Assembly (NCBI GenBank): GCA_938048185.1
Contig: CALIVT010000001.1
Location: 283,828 to 347,827, forward strand
Source of the DNA: an uncultured Arenicella sp.
GTDB lineage: Bacteria; Pseudomonadota; Gammaproteobacteria; Arenicellales; Arenicellaceae
Direction: 5' to 3'
Length of the DNA stretch: 64,000 nt
This document shows positions 17,776 through 26,964 of this stretch, piece after piece. A program made the position numbers and the translations under genes. Below the pieces are notes generated by a model. That model searched no databases, was not told the origin of the DNA, and was given only the letters and a program-made list of their open reading frames with translations. The first letter of the stretch is position 1; the number at the start of each line of letters is the position of its first letter.

Positions 17776-18054
17776 ATGGCAGCGATTGTAAGAGTAGGAG
17801 ACACAACCAATCATGGTGGTACGGTAGTCGGCCCCGGCGCCGCCACCGTTTTGGTGGGCGGCATGCCTGTGGCGGTTCTCGGAGATATGCATGTTTGTTC
17901 TTTACCGCCAAACACCCATCAGCCGACCGCCAGTCCGTTTATTGCGAGCAACGCGACCGTATTGATCGCAGGTCGCCCCGTCGTGACTACTAGCGATTCT
18001 TGTGCTTGCGGCGCTATGGCCGTCGTCGGCGCACCAACGGTACAAGTTGGGTAA
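17776..18054 (+). CDS. PAAR-domain spike tip (Pvc10/Afp10 position)
   Basis: A 92-residue PAAR protein with the repeated glycine-rich turns VRVGDTTNHGG, GAATVLVGGMPVAVLGD, ATVLIAGRPVVTTSD and GAPTVQVG. Conserved His13 and Cys and His residues (H43, C45, C78, C80) would bind the single metal ion at the needle point. It sharpens the VgrG-like spike. It is a minimal PAAR without extra domains, so it is not itself an effector. The gp25-like gene starts 5 nt after its stop. Confidence 0.94.
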   Translation: MAAIVRVGDTTNHGGTVVGPGAATVLVGGMPVAVLGDMHVCSLPPNTHQPTASPFIASNATVLIAGRPVVTTSDSCACGAMAVVGAPTVQVG

Positions 18055-18058
18055 GAAT

Positions 18059-18499
18059 ATGGATAAGAAATCATATCAATCCTTTGTCGGAACCGGCTGG
18101 AGCTTCCCGCCGGAATTTAGTCGGCTTAGTGGCACCGTGGGCATGACTTCTGATCAACAAGACATAGAGGCGAGTCTACGGATACTGCTTGGCACCAGTG
18201 CTGGCGAGCGGTTTCTGCGACCTAAATATGGCTTGAATTTGCAGTCGGTGCTGTTCGACCCAATGGACTTGACCAATACCACGTTTTTACAAGACAAAAT
18301 TAAAACAAATATTCTAATTTACGAACCTAGAATCAAGATTGTCTCACTTGATTTTGATACCAGTCAGCTGGCGGACGGGCGCTTACAAGTGGTGCTGGAA
18401 TACATTATTCGTTCGACTAACTCGCGCTTTAATCTCGTCTATCCGTACTTCTTGAATGACGGCAACGAAGTCGACCAACTCCTAGACTTTGATAACTAA
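18059..18499 (+). CDS. gp25-like baseplate wedge protein (Afp9/Pvc9-like)
   Basis: A 146-residue GPW/gp25 family protein: GTGWSFPPEFS at the start, SDQQDIEASLRILLGTSAGERFLRPKYGLNL in the middle, and the conserved EPRI-containing LIYEPRIKIVSLDFD. It links the sheath to the baseplate and starts sheath polymerisation. The true start is the ATG at 18059, just after the PAAR stop; the longer frame from 18002 overlaps the PAAR gene and lacks the family N-terminus. The baseplate J gene follows 2 nt after its stop. Confidence 0.93.
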   Translation: MDKKSYQSFVGTGWSFPPEFSRLSGTVGMTSDQQDIEASLRILLGTSAGERFLRPKYGLNLQSVLFDPMDLTNTTFLQDKIKTNILIYEPRIKIVSLDFDTSQLADGRLQVVLEYIIRSTNSRFNLVYPYFLNDGNEVDQLLDFDN

Positions 18500-18501
18500 C
18501 T

Positions 18502-21500
18502 ATGTCGAGTAAGGAAATAATTCAGAACCGCATCCGCAGCCTAGGTCAGAGTCAGGTTCAGCGCATATCGCCTATGCTCCAGGCCGACTATGTTCAGGTC
18601 GACGAGCGGCGTGATAGAGACTACTTGTTGTTGTTAAAAGAAATGGCTGAACACATTCGATTCTATGACACCAACGCGCCACAAGGTAACTCTAATTGGG
18701 CTAACTTCTTTCCATTTACGGAAAATGATGTGGACGATTGGATTGCCAACACCGATCAAAATATCACACCGCATGTCGGTCTTTTATTAGCGTTCTTAAA
18801 AATGTTTGAAGCGCCGCAGGCGCAAATCAATGCGCTAACGCAACGGCACCTAAATTTTCATTATCATGATATTTTACGCCTGCAAAAACGAAGTGCGAAC
18901 CCGGATCGCGCGCACGTCACGGTACATTTGAAGAAGCTGGCAACACCGATATTGGTGACGCCCGATATGGCGATGCTCGCCGGTAAGGATGAATTCGGGC
19001 GCGAACGAATCTATCGACCAGTGCGTGATGTGGTGATTAATCACGCAACGGTGACATCGTTGCGAAGCGTGTTTAAGGACGATCTGGGTATTCTGCGTTA
19101 TGCGCCGATTGCGGACTCGCTTGACGGCCTAGGTGAGCGTCCCAAAAGCGATGATTTCTCTTGGCGTGCATTTGGTCATGACCAGCTGCCGGCGGCGGAC
19201 GTTGGCTTCGCGGTTGCTGCACCGGTATTGCGCATGGCCGAGGGTACGCGTGAAATTAGTCTGCGTATTCGTTTGTCCAATCTAGGTGATTTGGCTAATG
19301 AGAATTTAGACCAGGCGTTTAAGGTATATCTAAGCGGCGCGAAGTCTTGGCTTGGTCCGTACGTGGTTACTCCGGTGCTTGATGGTAACGTAATAACAGT
19401 TAATGTGACCTTAGACGCTGAACAAGAATCAATTGTTGATTTTGATCGCGCGGTTCACACCGGCGCTTTCGCAAGCAGTGCGCCGGTAATACAACTGTTA
19501 CTCAATACGGATGTTGAGACGCCTTACACCGTATTTAGTGGTCTACAACTTGAGTCGGTCGAGTTGGCGGTCACGGTGAGCGGACTGCGATCCTTGAATG
19601 CGAGCAATGATCTAGGGAACGTAAATACCGCTAAAAAATTCTTGCCGTTTGGCAGCGAACCAAAGCGCAGCGCCAAATTTACGATCACCAGTGATGAGGT
19701 ATTTAGCAAGCGCCTGACCACGCTCGACGTGCACATGAATTGGGTAGACGTGCCAACCAACTTCAACACACATTATACCGCTTACCCGTCGCGCTTAGGC
19801 GTCATTAATAATCACTATTTTACTGCTGACGTCAGATTTAGAGATGGTTCAGACTGGCAGCCGGTGCAGCCGTCTTACACTTTGTTCGACGAAGATAATG
19901 CGCAGCTAGGGAAAACAATTAGCTTTGATCGAAACGCCGCGAATTTGTTGTACACGCCAACCGCGAATTTGATTTTTTCGTTAGCACTTGTAAATAACAC
20001 TTGGTCTAGCTTTCTAATGCGCAGATTGATGTTGGGCAGCCCGATCAAGGCCTCTGCCAGCGCAGTGGCTAAGCCTGCGCTAACCGGTGGTATGAGCGTT
20101 ACGTTAAACAGGGGCTTTTTGCACAGCACCTACCGTAAACGCTATGTTGAGAATGTGGTTGAGTTTAGTAAGAGCCGCGCGCAAAAACCGCAGTTAGTTG
20201 TGCTCGAAGAACCGGTTACACCAGCCATCGCTGACATTAGCTTGGATTATAGCGCGACCAGTGGTGTGGTTAACCTCAAACACGACGATCTTGAATCCTA
20301 TATTGATGAAAATGCGCAGTTCTTTCACATTTCATACTTTGGACAAATGCGAGAGCATCGTTATGTGCGCGATCAACTCGCGTTCCTAAATTCAACACCA
20401 GTCACACTGTTGCCGAACGTCGACAACGCCGGAGAGTTGCTGATTGGCTTAAGTGATTTACACGCCGGTGATCGTGTTTCTTTGCTGTTTCAAGTTGCCG
20501 AAGGCAGTGCCGACCCGGAACTTACAGGTGAGTCTATTCAATGGTCGGTGTTATGCGATAACTATTGGAAACAACTCGAGGCGACTGACGTAGTGCTCGA
20601 CACCACCAATCAGTTACTGGCCAGCGGTATATTTCAATTAATTATTCCGAGCGAAGCGACCACAACTAATACTATTTTGCCAGCGGATAGCTTGTGGTTG
20701 AAGGCCTGTATTAGTGATGAAGTTGATGCCGTTTGCAAGTTAATAAGCGTGGTCGCAAATACCATTGAGGTTGAGTATCAAATTCCAGACGGAGAACGAG
20801 CTGCGCACCTGAATTCGTCGTTACCGGCGTCGTCGATTGCAAAATTTAAAGACACAGCTTCCAGCGTCAAAGCTGTAGAGCAGCGTTTCGCGAGCTTTGC
20901 CGGCTTTGGTGATGAAAACCAAGCACAATTCAGCGCGCGGGCGAGCGAGCGCTTGCGCCATAAAGATCGTTGCATCACTCCATGGGACTTCGAACGGGCG
21001 GTACTCGGCGAGTTTCCGAATCTTAGCAAGGTTAAGTGCATACCGCATGCTAAGCCCGAGAGTTGGGCGGCACCCGGAAATCTGATGTTGATCGTCGTGC
21101 CTGACCTACGCAATAAAAATGCGGTCGACCCTCTGACGCCTAAGGTCGATAGCAATACGCTTGATCGAGTTCAAGATTTTGTTGGCCAACGAGTCGGTGG
21201 GCAAACCAAGGTACACGTTCGCAATCCTCGATACCAAGCGGTACAAGTGACTACCAAGGTCAAATTCCATCAGGGCTATGACTGCAATTTTTATCGTAAT
21301 CAGCTAAACCTCTTTATTCAAAAAGTGTTATCGCCGTGGGCTTTTGAACGCGAGCACGCGATAGAGCTTGAGTTTGCTGGGCGCTTGTACGATTCAACAC
21401 TGCTAAAGGCGGTCGAAGATTTAGAGTATGTCGATTACGTCAGCGATTTCGCTTTACTAACTGAATCAGCCGGCGCAATGATCGCTAACACACAGGGCAT

Positions 21501-21570
21501 GGTGTCGGTCGACGAACCTGACATTATTTTAGTGTCGAGCACTGAACATCTAATAAGCGAGGTTGACTGA
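18502..21570 (+). CDS. Baseplate J-like wedge protein (Afp11/Pvc11-like)
   Basis: A 1022-residue baseplate component. It opens with helices (LQADYVQVDERRDRDYLLLLKEMAEHIRFYD) and has a long beta-rich middle. The C-terminal third carries the baseplate J signature region (RASERLRHKDRCITPWDFERAVLGEFPNLSKVKCIPH, then GNLMLIVVPDLRN). It corresponds in size and position to Afp11/Pvc11, one of two large wedge proteins that build the hexagonal baseplate around the spike. Its TGA stop overlaps the next ATG by one base. No extra domain or disruption is visible. Confidence 0.9.
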   Translation: MSSKEIIQNRIRSLGQSQVQRISPMLQADYVQVDERRDRDYLLLLKEMAEHIRFYDTNAPQGNSNWANFFPFTENDVDDWIANTDQNITPHVGLLLAFLKMFEAPQAQINALTQRHLNFHYHDILRLQKRSANPDRAHVTVHLKKLATPILVTPDMAMLAGKDEFGRERIYRPVRDVVINHATVTSLRSVFKDDLGILRYAPIADSLDGLGERPKSDDFSWRAFGHDQLPAADVGFAVAAPVLRMAEGTREISLRIRLSNLGDLANENLDQAFKVYLSGAKSWLGPYVVTPVLDGNVITVNVTLDAEQESIVDFDRAVHTGAFASSAPVIQLLLNTDVETPYTVFSGLQLESVELAVTVSGLRSLNASNDLGNVNTAKKFLPFGSEPKRSAKFTITSDEVFSKRLTTLDVHMNWVDVPTNFNTHYTAYPSRLGVINNHYFTADVRFRDGSDWQPVQPSYTLFDEDNAQLGKTISFDRNAANLLYTPTANLIFSLALVNNTWSSFLMRRLMLGSPIKASASAVAKPALTGGMSVTLNRGFLHSTYRKRYVENVVEFSKSRAQKPQLVVLEEPVTPAIADISLDYSATSGVVNLKHDDLESYIDENAQFFHISYFGQMREHRYVRDQLAFLNSTPVTLLPNVDNAGELLIGLSDLHAGDRVSLLFQVAEGSADPELTGESIQWSVLCDNYWKQLEATDVVLDTTNQLLASGIFQLIIPSEATTTNTILPADSLWLKACISDEVDAVCKLISVVANTIEVEYQIPDGERAAHLNSSLPASSIAKFKDTASSVKAVEQRFASFAGFGDENQAQFSARASERLRHKDRCITPWDFERAVLGEFPNLSKVKCIPHAKPESWAAPGNLMLIVVPDLRNKNAVDPLTPKVDSNTLDRVQDFVGQRVGGQTKVHVRNPRYQAVQVTTKVKFHQGYDCNFYRNQLNLFIQKVLSPWAFEREHAIELEFAGRLYDSTLLKAVEDLEYVDYVSDFALLTESAGAMIANTQGMVSVDEPDIILVSSTEHLISEVD

Positions 21571-24191
21571 TGAATATGCGTGAAGAAACACAAGATACTC
21601 AAGCGACCTTACAAACGTTGAGTATTCCTGCGACTGGGCCCGGCGAGACGAGTTTTAATTACGAACAGTTGTATAAACTTGGTGCCGACTATGTGCGCCA
21701 GTATTGCGGAAAAGTGTGGACTGATTTCAACGTACATGACCCAGGTATGACAACCTTAGAGCTTCTGTCGTACGTGTTAACGGATGTTGCCTATCAAGCG
21801 TCACTGCCCATCGCCGATTTGCTATTAAGTGATCCGCAAAACGGTGGGCTGGAACAACAGTTTCACAGCGCGGCAGAGGTTTTGGTGAATATGCCGCTAA
21901 CGCGTAACGACTATCGAAAGCTATTGATCGATATCCCTGGAGTCAATAACGCGTGGATTCACGATGCAACACAAGTCGTGTTTGCTGATAAAAAAGCCAA
22001 AAAATTGTTTGCCAGTAAGCCGAGCGGGCGAACCACGGAGGCGGTCGAACTTGCTGGCTTGTTTAACGTGTTACTTGATTTTGCGCCCGGCCTGAATACG
22101 CAAGCTAAAAACCAAGTAACTCAAGAGGTCGAGAAGGCCCTAATGCGCAATCGCAACCTAGGCGAAGATTGGTTAAGTGTGAGCGAGGTTGCAACGCAGA
22201 AATTTTTTCTTTGTGGGAGCATAGAAATTGAGCCCGGTGCTGATCCCGATGTCGTGTTTGCTGACGTTTTGTTTGTCGTAAAGGGCCATCTTGCACCGAC
22301 TCTGGTTAAACGAAATCTTACACAGATGTTTACCTTGGTACACGATGACGGCCGCCCGTATTCCAGTGATGATATTTTTAATGGGCCGCGCTTAGAAAAT
22401 GGTTTTATAAGCGACGACTCCTTAGCCGAGTCGAACCTCAAGCCTGAGCTTCGGCTTTCCGACGTCATTGGCCTGATAATGAATATTGAGGGCGTTGCGC
22501 GTGTACGAAAACTTCACATTAGCCCGAACAAGTTAATTGAGCTTGATCAAGATGCCAAATGGCGGGTGCCTATTAAGGCCGGACATAAAGCTGAACTCGA
22601 TACCAATAACTCGCGCATTGCGCTTTACCTTGATGATGTGCCGCTGGCTTCCTCCGAAGAAAAAATCGCAGAACTCTTCAAAGAAAAGCTCGCAAATGAA
22701 CGTCGTTTAGCAAGCCAAATACGCTCAGACGATCTGCCTATGCCAAAGGCCAAAGCACGCAAGCTCGGCAGCTACTATTCATTCCAAAATCATTTTCCTG
22801 CGGTTTACGGTTTGAGTGATATTGGTCTGCCGTCCGGCGCGAGCGACGAAGATCATAATAAGGCACTGCAGTTCAAGGCGTACTTATTGTTTTTTGATCA
22901 AGTGCTGGCCAACTTTAGTGCACAGATTTCGCAATTGGCATCGCTTTTTTCCAGCGACCCAACGGTAACGAAAACCTACGCCTTTGAGCCGGTGACAAGC
23001 TTTAAATACGCCGACAAACTGTACCCAGGCTCGGGGTCGGATGCGCTGAATCAATTAACTCAGTTAATGCAGGGAATGGACGCTAGGCTAGAGCGCCGCA
23101 ATCGCTTTCTAGATCATGTTATCGCACGCTATGGCGAGCAACTTGGAGATTTTGCAGCAATTTTAGTTAAGTCATTTGATACCGAAGCGACATCTCTAGT
23201 GCGCTACAAATGCGAGATGATTCAGCGATTGCCACAAATTGGCCGTGCTCGAGGTCAGGCGTATAACTACACCGCATCTGCGCCGGACGATCGTTGGAAC
23301 AGTGACAATATATCGGGCCTTGAAGATCGCTTAGCGGCGCTATTGGGCTTGGAAAATCGGCGCCGTCGCAACCTCTCTACTTTCGAGCTGACAACAGGTG
23401 TTCAAATTAGTGGTTCCAACGCAAGTGGTTTCAAATTTAATATCCGTGGTGAAGATAATCGCGTTTTAGCCTCCAGTGCGAAAAGCTATCCCGACCGAGA
23501 AAAGGTAGAGACGGCTGTTCGAGAGACTCTTATCGCCGCAACCGTTTCAAGCAATTATGTGACACGGGAAAATCCTGCGGGTAAGCACTTTTATAGCATT
23601 GTGGTGGACGGTGAAACGCTGGCTAGGCGAAACGCCGGGTTTAATAGTGAGGTGGCGCTCGCGCAGGGCATCGATAACTTGGTGGTGTTTGCACGCACGC
23701 ACTACAGCGTTGAAGGCGTATACCTTATCGAAAATATTCTATTGAGGCCTAATCCGAGCAAGCCACTCGATCCTACGATGCCAATTTGTGTGGGGGCCAA
23801 CTGTGATGATTGTGGTGCGCTCGACCCCTATAGTTATCGAGTGCATGTCGTACTACCAGCCTACGGTGAACGATTTAGAAATACTGAATTTCGAGATTAC
23901 GTTGAGTCGGTCATACGGCGCGAAATGCCGGCGCATATTCTGCCTAAGGTTTGCTGGGCCAGCCGTGCCGATATGGCCACATTGGAAGTCGCGTACTCGG
24001 CGTGGATTGATCTAGTCAGTGGCGCAGATGTGGCCCAACCATCAGACAAAATAGAAACTCTAATTGCGGCTTTGTTCGCGACCAAAAGCATTTATCCAAC
24101 CCAAGAGATCGTCGATTGCGACGACCAAGATAACCCATCTAGATTTATTGTCGGGCGCACTTCACTAGGATCGCTCGACGCAGAGGAATGA
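21570..24191 (+). CDS. Second baseplate wedge protein (Afp12/Pvc12-like)
   Basis: An 873-residue protein starting at the ATG that overlaps the preceding stop. The N-terminal region contains the eCIS wedge pattern GADYVRQYCGKVWTDFNVHDPGMTTLELLSYVLTDVAYQ, shared with Afp12/Pvc12 proteins. A YYSFQNHFPAVYGL segment near residue 400 and a Cys cluster (CVGANCDDCGALDPYSYRVHVVLPAYGERF) near residue 740 are further family marks, followed by a J-like C-terminal ferredoxin-like region (RREMPAHILPKVCWAS). It pairs with the preceding protein to form the wedges. The Cys cluster could bind metal. Confidence 0.88.
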   Translation: MNMREETQDTQATLQTLSIPATGPGETSFNYEQLYKLGADYVRQYCGKVWTDFNVHDPGMTTLELLSYVLTDVAYQASLPIADLLLSDPQNGGLEQQFHSAAEVLVNMPLTRNDYRKLLIDIPGVNNAWIHDATQVVFADKKAKKLFASKPSGRTTEAVELAGLFNVLLDFAPGLNTQAKNQVTQEVEKALMRNRNLGEDWLSVSEVATQKFFLCGSIEIEPGADPDVVFADVLFVVKGHLAPTLVKRNLTQMFTLVHDDGRPYSSDDIFNGPRLENGFISDDSLAESNLKPELRLSDVIGLIMNIEGVARVRKLHISPNKLIELDQDAKWRVPIKAGHKAELDTNNSRIALYLDDVPLASSEEKIAELFKEKLANERRLASQIRSDDLPMPKAKARKLGSYYSFQNHFPAVYGLSDIGLPSGASDEDHNKALQFKAYLLFFDQVLANFSAQISQLASLFSSDPTVTKTYAFEPVTSFKYADKLYPGSGSDALNQLTQLMQGMDARLERRNRFLDHVIARYGEQLGDFAAILVKSFDTEATSLVRYKCEMIQRLPQIGRARGQAYNYTASAPDDRWNSDNISGLEDRLAALLGLENRRRRNLSTFELTTGVQISGSNASGFKFNIRGEDNRVLASSAKSYPDREKVETAVRETLIAATVSSNYVTRENPAGKHFYSIVVDGETLARRNAGFNSEVALAQGIDNLVVFARTHYSVEGVYLIENILLRPNPSKPLDPTMPICVGANCDDCGALDPYSYRVHVVLPAYGERFRNTEFRDYVESVIRREMPAHILPKVCWASRADMATLEVAYSAWIDLVSGADVAQPSDKIETLIAALFATKSIYPTQEIVDCDDQDNPSRFIVGRTSLGSLDAEE

Positions 24192-24201
24192 GGAATTCGC
24201 T

Positions 24202-26934
24202 ATGAACCAATTCGTTAACAGCTTAGCTAATATATCGTCAGGTTTTACGGTGTTTGAAAAAGACCAAGTGCTGACTGAAAGCCATTTGAATAGCATTACG
24301 GCTTATCTCGACCCGCAAGATCGCTTAACACGAGTTAACTTGTTTGGTGTTGGCATTGTTCAAGGCTTTGAGGTAGGCAGTACGTCAAGCCGTGTCATAC
24401 TCAGTTCCGGCTTGGGTATTACCACCGATGGCGATTTGTTATGCGAAGCGCAGGCTGTTCAATACAGCGCGTTTCGAGAGTATGGTTTAGAGGCGCCGAA
24501 GTACGACCCGCTTTACAAAAGCGCGAATATTATGTTTCCTGCATGGGAGCTAGTAAGGGTGGGGCAGACCGATGCGAGTAGCAAACCGTTGTCGCAGTTT
24601 GCCAACCTGACAAACCTAGATTTCCGAAAGCTGGCTTGCGTGTTACTCGTCGAGAGCTATGTGCACGACGAGGATATTTGTCAGGTTGATGACTGCGATA
24701 ACTTAGGCAAAGATCGCTTGTGTACGATAAAGCTGCTAATGCTCGAGGTTTCGTCACTCAATAAACTAAAACATGCGTTTCGATCACCCAAAACAGCGCA
24801 CGCGAGTCTAAACCCCATTTTTAGCCAGCGCGCCATTTTGACCCCGGCAGTAAGTGTTTCGATGACGAAGTACAATGCCGCGTATCAATCCGCGAGCAAG
24901 CAGATGCATAGCGAACTGTTAAAAATGCAATCGCTACTGAAAAAGCATTATCCAAACGTGGTTGAACGGTTATCGCTATCAGACTGGGAAGCGGCGTTAA
25001 AGAGCCACGCGCAGGCATTTAAAACCAGCAAGCTTGGCGTTCAATATTATTATGATTTTCTAAATGATCTAACCTTAGTTTGGAACGAATTGTGTCGTAA
25101 GGCGCCGCTGAGTTTGCCGCAGTTATGCCCAGACGTGGGAGCCTTTCCCAAGCATTTAATTTTGGGCCGCTTGAATAACGACAACAATACGGACCCTGAT
25201 CGGTTTGAGTTTTACCCATCAGTCGATGCGTCGAACAATGATTATCAAGAATTCATTTTTTTGATTGAAAAGCTCGATGCAATGATTTCCAGTTTTGACG
25301 ATCGCTTGGTCGCAAATAAAGGAATACAGGTCACCCCGAGTCTCGCGTCCCCGGTATCGCTTGGTGATGCGGCAGTGCCATTTTATTATCAAATCAGTGA
25401 CGCTAAACCGCTGCAACACCACTGGAACTTTGCCTTGTCTCAGCGCGGTAAAGGCCGTTTTAATTTCGGTTATCGGAGTCAAGAATTTGACCGAAACTCG
25501 ATTGCTCCTAGCCCGCTTACCGGGCGCATAGACCAGTTCCCATTTTTTCGAGTTGAAGGCCATCTCGGTCAAAAGGTTGAGACTGTGCAAGCACAAATTG
25601 AATCGTTGATTGCAAAGCAAGGTTTGCCGTTTTCAGTGCGCAGCGCCTATATCGGTTCAGATAAACGCAAGATCGTTAAGAAAAAAGGCATTCGTTACAA
25701 CGATTTACACCGCTTTCACCGATTGATTCGTCAAGATATCTCGCACCAGCTCGATGAGGTGAAGACATTTAATAACACGCACAAAGCCAACATTAAACTA
25801 GCCTTAAGCAACAACGTCATTAGCGACGATAGCGCCACCAATAACGGTGCGTCGGTGACCAATTTATCGAACGGTCATAATAAGCAGATCGACAAACAGG
25901 CTAAGCTTGCTCAGGGTCAATTAAAGCTGAACTATGTCAGCTTTACTCAGCAATCTAGTTGGCAAGCTAACGTAGCGGATACGATGGAAACCGCAGGGCG
26001 TTACAAGCAAGACTTTGGCAAGGTCACGAAGACCGACTTTAATACGCCGTTTGATGGTCTTATCGACAACACACGGGTCAATTGGCTGCCTTGGTTAGAT
26101 CTAATGATTAAGGAGAAAGACGATAAAGAAGACGACAAACTTATGATCTCAAAATTGCTTGGCGAGCACCCAGGCTTGGACCACTCAGCAGGCGTTACCC
26201 CGGGTGGCACATTTGTTTTAATCTATAACGACCAACAACAAGTCGTCGGTGATTGTGCCTCAGCGTGCCACATACCAGAACCAGACGTAGTCGAACAACC
26301 CGACGAGCCTGAATTTCCGAAACCCGTTATTCGACCGCCGTTTATCATTGATAAAGGTATCTTGCTGGATGTGTCTCGTGACTCGTTTTTTGACAAAAAA
26401 TTTGCGGTTGAAGACGTGCGCATCGACCAGAAGTTCAACGCGAAATTGAATGTTCAGGAAAAATTAGTGACTACTTTCAAAGACTCGTTTTCTATCTACA
26501 GTAACTCCTTAACCAAGGGCCTAGGTAAAACAGGGCCGATATTGGGTGGTTCTGGCTTACCGGGTAAGAACGTAATTACTCGCCGAAATTCCTTTGACCT
26601 AATTACTAATGAGCGTGAACGCTTGGATGCGCAAATAAGTACACCAGGCTTATCGACCGCGAAGAAACGCGCGATAGCTGCCGAGATCAAAGACAACGAG
26701 GGGTTAATGGTGCGCGAAATCAGTCGCACCGCGACTCTGCTGTCAGATGAAAAAATTGATGTGGCACCGGGCACCGATGGCGCTCTGGTTATCGAGGACA
26801 TTGGGGTGACGCTTGCGCATCTCGATAAAAGCCCTCAGAGCAAGAAAAAAGCACTTGCCGCGATCAAGAAAATTCAATCAACGACAAGCAATAAGCGTTT
26901 AAAAATTGGCTTGTCACGGTTCATAACGCCTTAG
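24202..26934 (+). CDS. Large eCIS-locus protein of unknown function, 910 residues
   Basis: A 910-residue protein. The opening (FTVFEKDQVLTESHLNSITAYLDPQDRLTRVNLFGVGIVQGFEV) matches, from memory, the start of large unnamed proteins found after the baseplate genes of eCIS loci in Bacteroidetes and Proteobacteria. Cysteines near residues 155-175 (CQVDDCDNLGKDRLC) and 690-700 may bind metal. The middle is helical and the last 200 residues are Lys/Asp-rich with coiled-coil character. No fibre repeats or adhesin fold are obvious. Since no other gene in the locus looks like the Afp13 tail fibre, this protein is a candidate for the receptor-binding or outer baseplate component. That is inference. The gene starts 10 nt after the wedge gene. 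Confidence 0.72.
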   Translation: MNQFVNSLANISSGFTVFEKDQVLTESHLNSITAYLDPQDRLTRVNLFGVGIVQGFEVGSTSSRVILSSGLGITTDGDLLCEAQAVQYSAFREYGLEAPKYDPLYKSANIMFPAWELVRVGQTDASSKPLSQFANLTNLDFRKLACVLLVESYVHDEDICQVDDCDNLGKDRLCTIKLLMLEVSSLNKLKHAFRSPKTAHASLNPIFSQRAILTPAVSVSMTKYNAAYQSASKQMHSELLKMQSLLKKHYPNVVERLSLSDWEAALKSHAQAFKTSKLGVQYYYDFLNDLTLVWNELCRKAPLSLPQLCPDVGAFPKHLILGRLNNDNNTDPDRFEFYPSVDASNNDYQEFIFLIEKLDAMISSFDDRLVANKGIQVTPSLASPVSLGDAAVPFYYQISDAKPLQHHWNFALSQRGKGRFNFGYRSQEFDRNSIAPSPLTGRIDQFPFFRVEGHLGQKVETVQAQIESLIAKQGLPFSVRSAYIGSDKRKIVKKKGIRYNDLHRFHRLIRQDISHQLDEVKTFNNTHKANIKLALSNNVISDDSATNNGASVTNLSNGHNKQIDKQAKLAQGQLKLNYVSFTQQSSWQANVADTMETAGRYKQDFGKVTKTDFNTPFDGLIDNTRVNWLPWLDLMIKEKDDKEDDKLMISKLLGEHPGLDHSAGVTPGGTFVLIYNDQQQVVGDCASACHIPEPDVVEQPDEPEFPKPVIRPPFIIDKGILLDVSRDSFFDKKFAVEDVRIDQKFNAKLNVQEKLVTTFKDSFSIYSNSLTKGLGKTGPILGGSGLPGKNVITRRNSFDLITNERERLDAQISTPGLSTAKKRAIAAEIKDNEGLMVREISRTATLLSDEKIDVAPGTDGALVIEDIGVTLAHLDKSPQSKKKALAAIKKIQSTTSNKRLKIGLSRFITP

Positions 26935-26964
26935 CCTATATGCGTATCAACGACACAAAGACAG

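Noticed and set aside
20778..21155. A 125-residue minus-strand frame opposite the baseplate J gene
   Set aside because: The plus-strand gene has clear baseplate J motifs here, and the antisense frame has none.
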